Assembly: GCA_002352145.1 (NCBI GenBank)
Contig: DEHX01000041.1
Location: 7,699 to 16,737 of the forward strand
Reading direction: 5' to 3'
From: Chitinophagaceae bacterium UBA2789
GTDB taxonomy: Bacteria; Bacteroidota; Bacteroidia; Chitinophagales; Chitinophagaceae
Length of the DNA stretch: 9,039 nt
Shown: one piece after another, positions 6,395-9,039 of the stretch
Position numbering within the stretch: the first letter of the stretch is position 1
How the letters are laid out: each line of letters opens with the position of its first letter
Program-made: the position numbers and the translations under genes
The notes under the pieces: model-generated
The model's database searches: none
What the model saw: the letters and a program-made list of their open reading frames with translations, nothing else
What the model was told of the DNA's origin: nothing

Positions 6395-6434
6395 GATTGC
6401 TGTCACTCCAATCTGTGACAGCAATCATTTTTTT
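6395..6434 (+). terminator. Strong rho-independent terminator, 12-bp perfect stem plus seven Ts
   Basis: GATTGCTGTCAC (6395-6406) and GTGACAGCAATC (6415-6426) are perfect inverted repeats around an 8-base loop. After one A comes a run of seven Ts (6428-6434). It separates the ferritin-VIT gene from the large gene at 6488. The T run favours plus-strand termination. Confidence 0.88.
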
Positions 6435-6487
6435 AGGGAATGTCTATCAGTAGCTTGCAAAAGCCTACTTACCTAAACTCTTTATAT

Positions 6488-9039
6488 ATGTTACCTCTTC
6501 CATCCATGAGGCAGGGGTTTATCGCCATCCTTGCAGGATTATTATTCGCCAGCATTACTGCTACAGCTCAAACAACAGAAGATCTTGAAAAAATGGCCAG
6601 GGATGCCAAGCCATTTCAATTCCATCTCAAATTCAGAGGATCTGTGGTTGATCCTCTTGAAGTTAAATACGCAAAAATTACTGCTTTATTGGATAAATAT
6701 AATAAGGGTGTCCCAGGTCACCTTCAACAACCATTTAAAGTACAGGGACCCGAGGCCAGCCAGAAACCGAATTTGTCAATTGAGCAGGAAGCTTCCTTAA
6801 AGAATTATTCAACTCAGTTTTTCCAGGAAATGGCCAAACTGAAACTTACCGTTTGGGATCTCCAGGAATATAAAGACAAGTTCAAAAACAAAAACCCAAT
6901 GCCGGGTGATAGCCCGGTAGACCCAAAGATTGCCTGGAAAGGCGAGTTTGAAGGAATAGAAAGAACATTGATGGGAGGCCGAACCCTGATGATCATGGAT
7001 GTATGGAAACAAACCATGATTGAATTTTTCAGGAATCATCCTGAAGCAGTGGGTGTAGTGTATGGTCAAATGGATATTGGTTCATGGGTAAAAATGAATG
7101 TAGACGGACTGGGCTTTGCCGCCGATATAGACTTCGGAACTATTGCTACAGATGCTGCTACCAACCTCGCTTTACACAAACTTTTTAGTGATAATTTAAA
7201 AGCTGCCAGCGGCCTGGGTATGATTGCCATTGATGTAGTACATACCGCACATGGCCTTGCCGGTGCTGAAGTATTTATAGGGGAATGGGGAAAAGCATTT
7301 GCAGAAGTAGATATGCTGAGGCGTGGTAAATGGAAACTGCTTGAAGTAGAAAGAAATGAAAACGGTCAGATTATAGATATTAAAACAGTTGGAAAGGAAG
7401 GGAAACAACTCTTCATGGAAAAAGGTATGGAACTGGAACTGAAAGCCCAGCAAAAAGATCCTGCCAATTCTTTTGACCCCAAAGAAAGATACCCGGAGCT
7501 GCGCATAGATATGGAACCTATGCTAAGCCTTGAAATGCTCCGGCATGCCATACATGATATTGAACATGGTCCATTCCAGGGGGGACAGAAGATCATTAAA
7601 ATGATCAAATACACTGAAAGAAGTTTCTTCATGATCAAAGAAGCGCTGAAAAGTGTATCCGTAAAAGACCAGATGCTTTATTTCAACCTGACATTAGATG
7701 AACAAAGGCTGATGACGTTGACAGAAGAAGTCATCAAAAACAAAGGAGATGCAAAAAAGATAGCCGGCCTATTAGAAGAATTTACTGGTAATAAACTGGA
7801 GAGCAATGAACAGGTGAACCTGATTGTAGATGACATTGTACAAAAGTGTAAAAAGGCCATGTTGAAAAATGCTAACCAGGCTTTCGGATACCGGGTTAGA
7901 ACCATTGCAGCTATAGACAATGAAGACCAGCGATTTGAAGAAGCCGATAAATTCCTTAAACAGATTGAAGAGGAATTTAAAAAAGGATACGAAAAGGGCG
8001 GCACCGAAATACCTAAATCCATGCTGAGGGCACATTCTATCCTGGTAGATCTGCGGGCGGGAAAAATTCCGGCCGACATGATGAATGCAAGGCTGGAGGA
8101 ACTGAATAAATTAATGGAAGAAGAATATAAGGTTGATAAATCACTTGCAGAACGTCTGATCGGCGATCCGTTTGGCAAGATCAAAAACTACCTTATTAAA
8201 AAAGGATATGGCCCTGAAGCAGTACAAAAAATCATTGCAAAGATCAAAGGCGTTTTCATAGAAAACTGGAGAGCTTATGCCCCGGAATATGCACAAAAAA
8301 GTGCCATGTCAGCCTATGAATTTGCCAATCATGTAAACCAGAAACTAAATAATTTCAACGAACATCTTGCAAAAACAAAAACCGGAAAAGTTTTATCAAG
8401 TGAACTTTTAAACCATGTGGATAATGCCATTGCATTGTATGATGCCTTTTTCAGTGGAAAAGACCTGAAACAATCTGCCTGGAATGTTAGCTGGACAGCC
8501 GGTACCATCTGGGCGCAGGGCAGATGGCCTTTCCTTGCTATTCCGCTGGGCATATACAACTCCATTCAAACAAAAAGCCCGGCTCCTTTTGCAATGGCTG
8601 TTGCATTTTACCTGTTTCCCTTTGCCGGACAAGTTTACATGGTTACCAATATCATTGACCGGTTGGGAGTAAGCCAGGTAAGGGATTATAATTTCCGGAA
8701 TCACCTGGACAGGCTGGCAGTAATGGCTATTACAGACGGAGAAGGCCATGTGGTAAGATTTAAAATACCCAGAGCATTCAATGGATTAAACGGTTCATCA
8801 GATTCATTGGAAACTGATCCAGCTATTGCCACCGATGAACCTGCAAGAACCAACGGTATCAAATCGGTTTTTTATGATCCCGCCTTTATGTACTGCCCGG
8901 ATATAAAATATTTTGAAAGCCTGGTACCCAAAAAAACTGACTTGTTCGGGTTGTATGAAACAAAGCATAAAAACCTAATGACGTTGTTTGCATTTGACAA
9001 TGATTTTGTCGGCTACCTGGTGGGAATCAAAAAATTTAA
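6488..9039 (+). CDS. Large exported protein with nucleotidyltransferase-like signature, 3' end beyond window
   Basis: An open frame of 850 codons without a stop, cut by the window edge; the TAA at 9037-9039 is out of frame. The start is ATG 6488, or possibly ATG 6506, and both give a signal peptide (FIAILAGLLFASITATAQ, cleavage near residue 28). I do not recognise a named family. Residues 197-216 read I-G198-S199, thirteen residues, then D213-I-D215-F. A predicted helix follows, then the strand MIAIDVV with D249. This order fits the polymerase-beta-type nucleotidyltransferase signature (G-S, D-x-D, third D), but the call rests on motif and order only. Next come VHTAHGLAGAEVFIGEWGKAF (251-271 region) and a long helical, charged part (about 345-660) including SLEMLRHAIHDIEHG. 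Hydrophobic stretches lie at about 679-690 and 699-722. The last 125 residues show no known domain. It is unrelated to its upstream neighbour, from which a strong terminator separates it. No promoter was recognised in 6435-6487. Confidence 0.9.
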   Translation, partial: MLPLPSMRQGFIAILAGLLFASITATAQTTEDLEKMARDAKPFQFHLKFRGSVVDPLEVKYAKITALLDKYNKGVPGHLQQPFKVQGPEASQKPNLSIEQEASLKNYSTQFFQEMAKLKLTVWDLQEYKDKFKNKNPMPGDSPVDPKIAWKGEFEGIERTLMGGRTLMIMDVWKQTMIEFFRNHPEAVGVVYGQMDIGSWVKMNVDGLGFAADIDFGTIATDAATNLALHKLFSDNLKAASGLGMIAIDVVHTAHGLAGAEVFIGEWGKAFAEVDMLRRGKWKLLEVERNENGQIIDIKTVGKEGKQLFMEKGMELELKAQQKDPANSFDPKERYPELRIDMEPMLSLEMLRHAIHDIEHGPFQGGQKIIKMIKYTERSFFMIKEALKSVSVKDQMLYFNLTLDEQRLMTLTEEVIKNKGDAKKIAGLLEEFTGNKLESNEQVNLIVDDIVQKCKKAMLKNANQAFGYRVRTIAAIDNEDQRFEEADKFLKQIEEEFKKGYEKGGTEIPKSMLRAHSILVDLRAGKIPADMMNARLEELNKLMEEEYKVDKSLAERLIGDPFGKIKNYLIKKGYGPEAVQKIIAKIKGVFIENWRAYAPEYAQKSAMSAYEFANHVNQKLNNFNEHLAKTKTGKVLSSELLNHVDNAIALYDAFFSGKDLKQSAWNVSWTAGTIWAQGRWPFLAIPLGIYNSIQTKSPAPFAMAVAFYLFPFAGQVYMVTNIIDRLGVSQVRDYNFRNHLDRLAVMAITDGEGHVVRFKIPRAFNGLNGSSDSLETDPAIATDEPARTNGIKSVFYDPAFMYCPDIKYFESLVPKKTDLFGLYETKHKNLMTLFAFDNDFVGYLVGIKKF

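Noticed and set aside
6395..6426. 12-bp inverted repeat as a mobile-element end or regulator site
   Set aside because: It is followed by a T run right after a gene end and has no partner copy in the window, so a terminator explains it.
6531..6800. Plus-strand 89-codon frame overlapping the start of the large gene
   Set aside because: It is out of frame with the large gene and lacks a leader or domain; the long frame explains the region.
7678..8184. Minus-strand 168-codon open frame, and the cluster of minus-strand frames in 6809-8749
   Set aside because: All are antisense to the continuous 850-codon plus-strand frame, which has a signal peptide and coherent composition.
9037..9039. TAA at the window end as the stop of the large gene
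   Set aside because: The reading frame from 6488 places only the two bases 9038-9039 in the last, incomplete codon, so this TAA is out of frame.

Overview
The window looks like a chromosomal stretch from a Bacteroidota member, probably near Chitinophagaceae. This is inferred from several things: moderate GC, no clear Shine-Dalgarno sequences before the starts, signal peptides ending in the typical A-Q cleavage context, TAnnTTTG-like rather than TATAAT-like promoter candidates, and the protein families present. No rRNA, tRNA, CRISPR array, insertion sequence or phage gene was seen.

Layout. Bases 1-2898 (minus strand) hold polyphosphate kinase ppk1, followed 66 bp downstream by a secreted protein with an AMPK/CBM48-type carbohydrate-binding-like domain. 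A roughly 150-bp divergent intergenic region separates ppk1 from a plus-strand family-X DNA polymerase (3052-4047). That polymerase has the polymerase beta core and the dRP-lyase lysine but no C-terminal PHP domain. Next come three plus-strand genes separated by hairpins: a small exported His/Asp-rich protein (4127-4507), a four-helix membrane protein resembling DUF2231 with an acidic tail (4581-5144), and a ferritin-like/VIT1 fusion (5252-6346) of the membrane-bound iron exporter type. After two terminator-like hairpins, a very long reading frame starts at 6488 and is still open at the window edge (850 codons seen). It encodes a signal peptide-bearing protein that I do not recognise as a named family. 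Residues 197-249 fit the polymerase-beta-type nucleotidyltransferase signature.

How the parts may work together. ppk1 and its downstream partner could form a storage-polymer unit, but this rests on adjacency and a domain call. The small His-rich protein, the DUF2231-like protein and the ferritin-VIT protein suggest metal or redox handling at the envelope. A perfect GTGAT-N4-ATCAC palindrome just before the first of these is either the polX terminator or a CRP/FNR-type operator. The most novel item is the large exported protein with the nucleotidyltransferase-like signature. No complete new multi-gene system can be demonstrated from this window alone.
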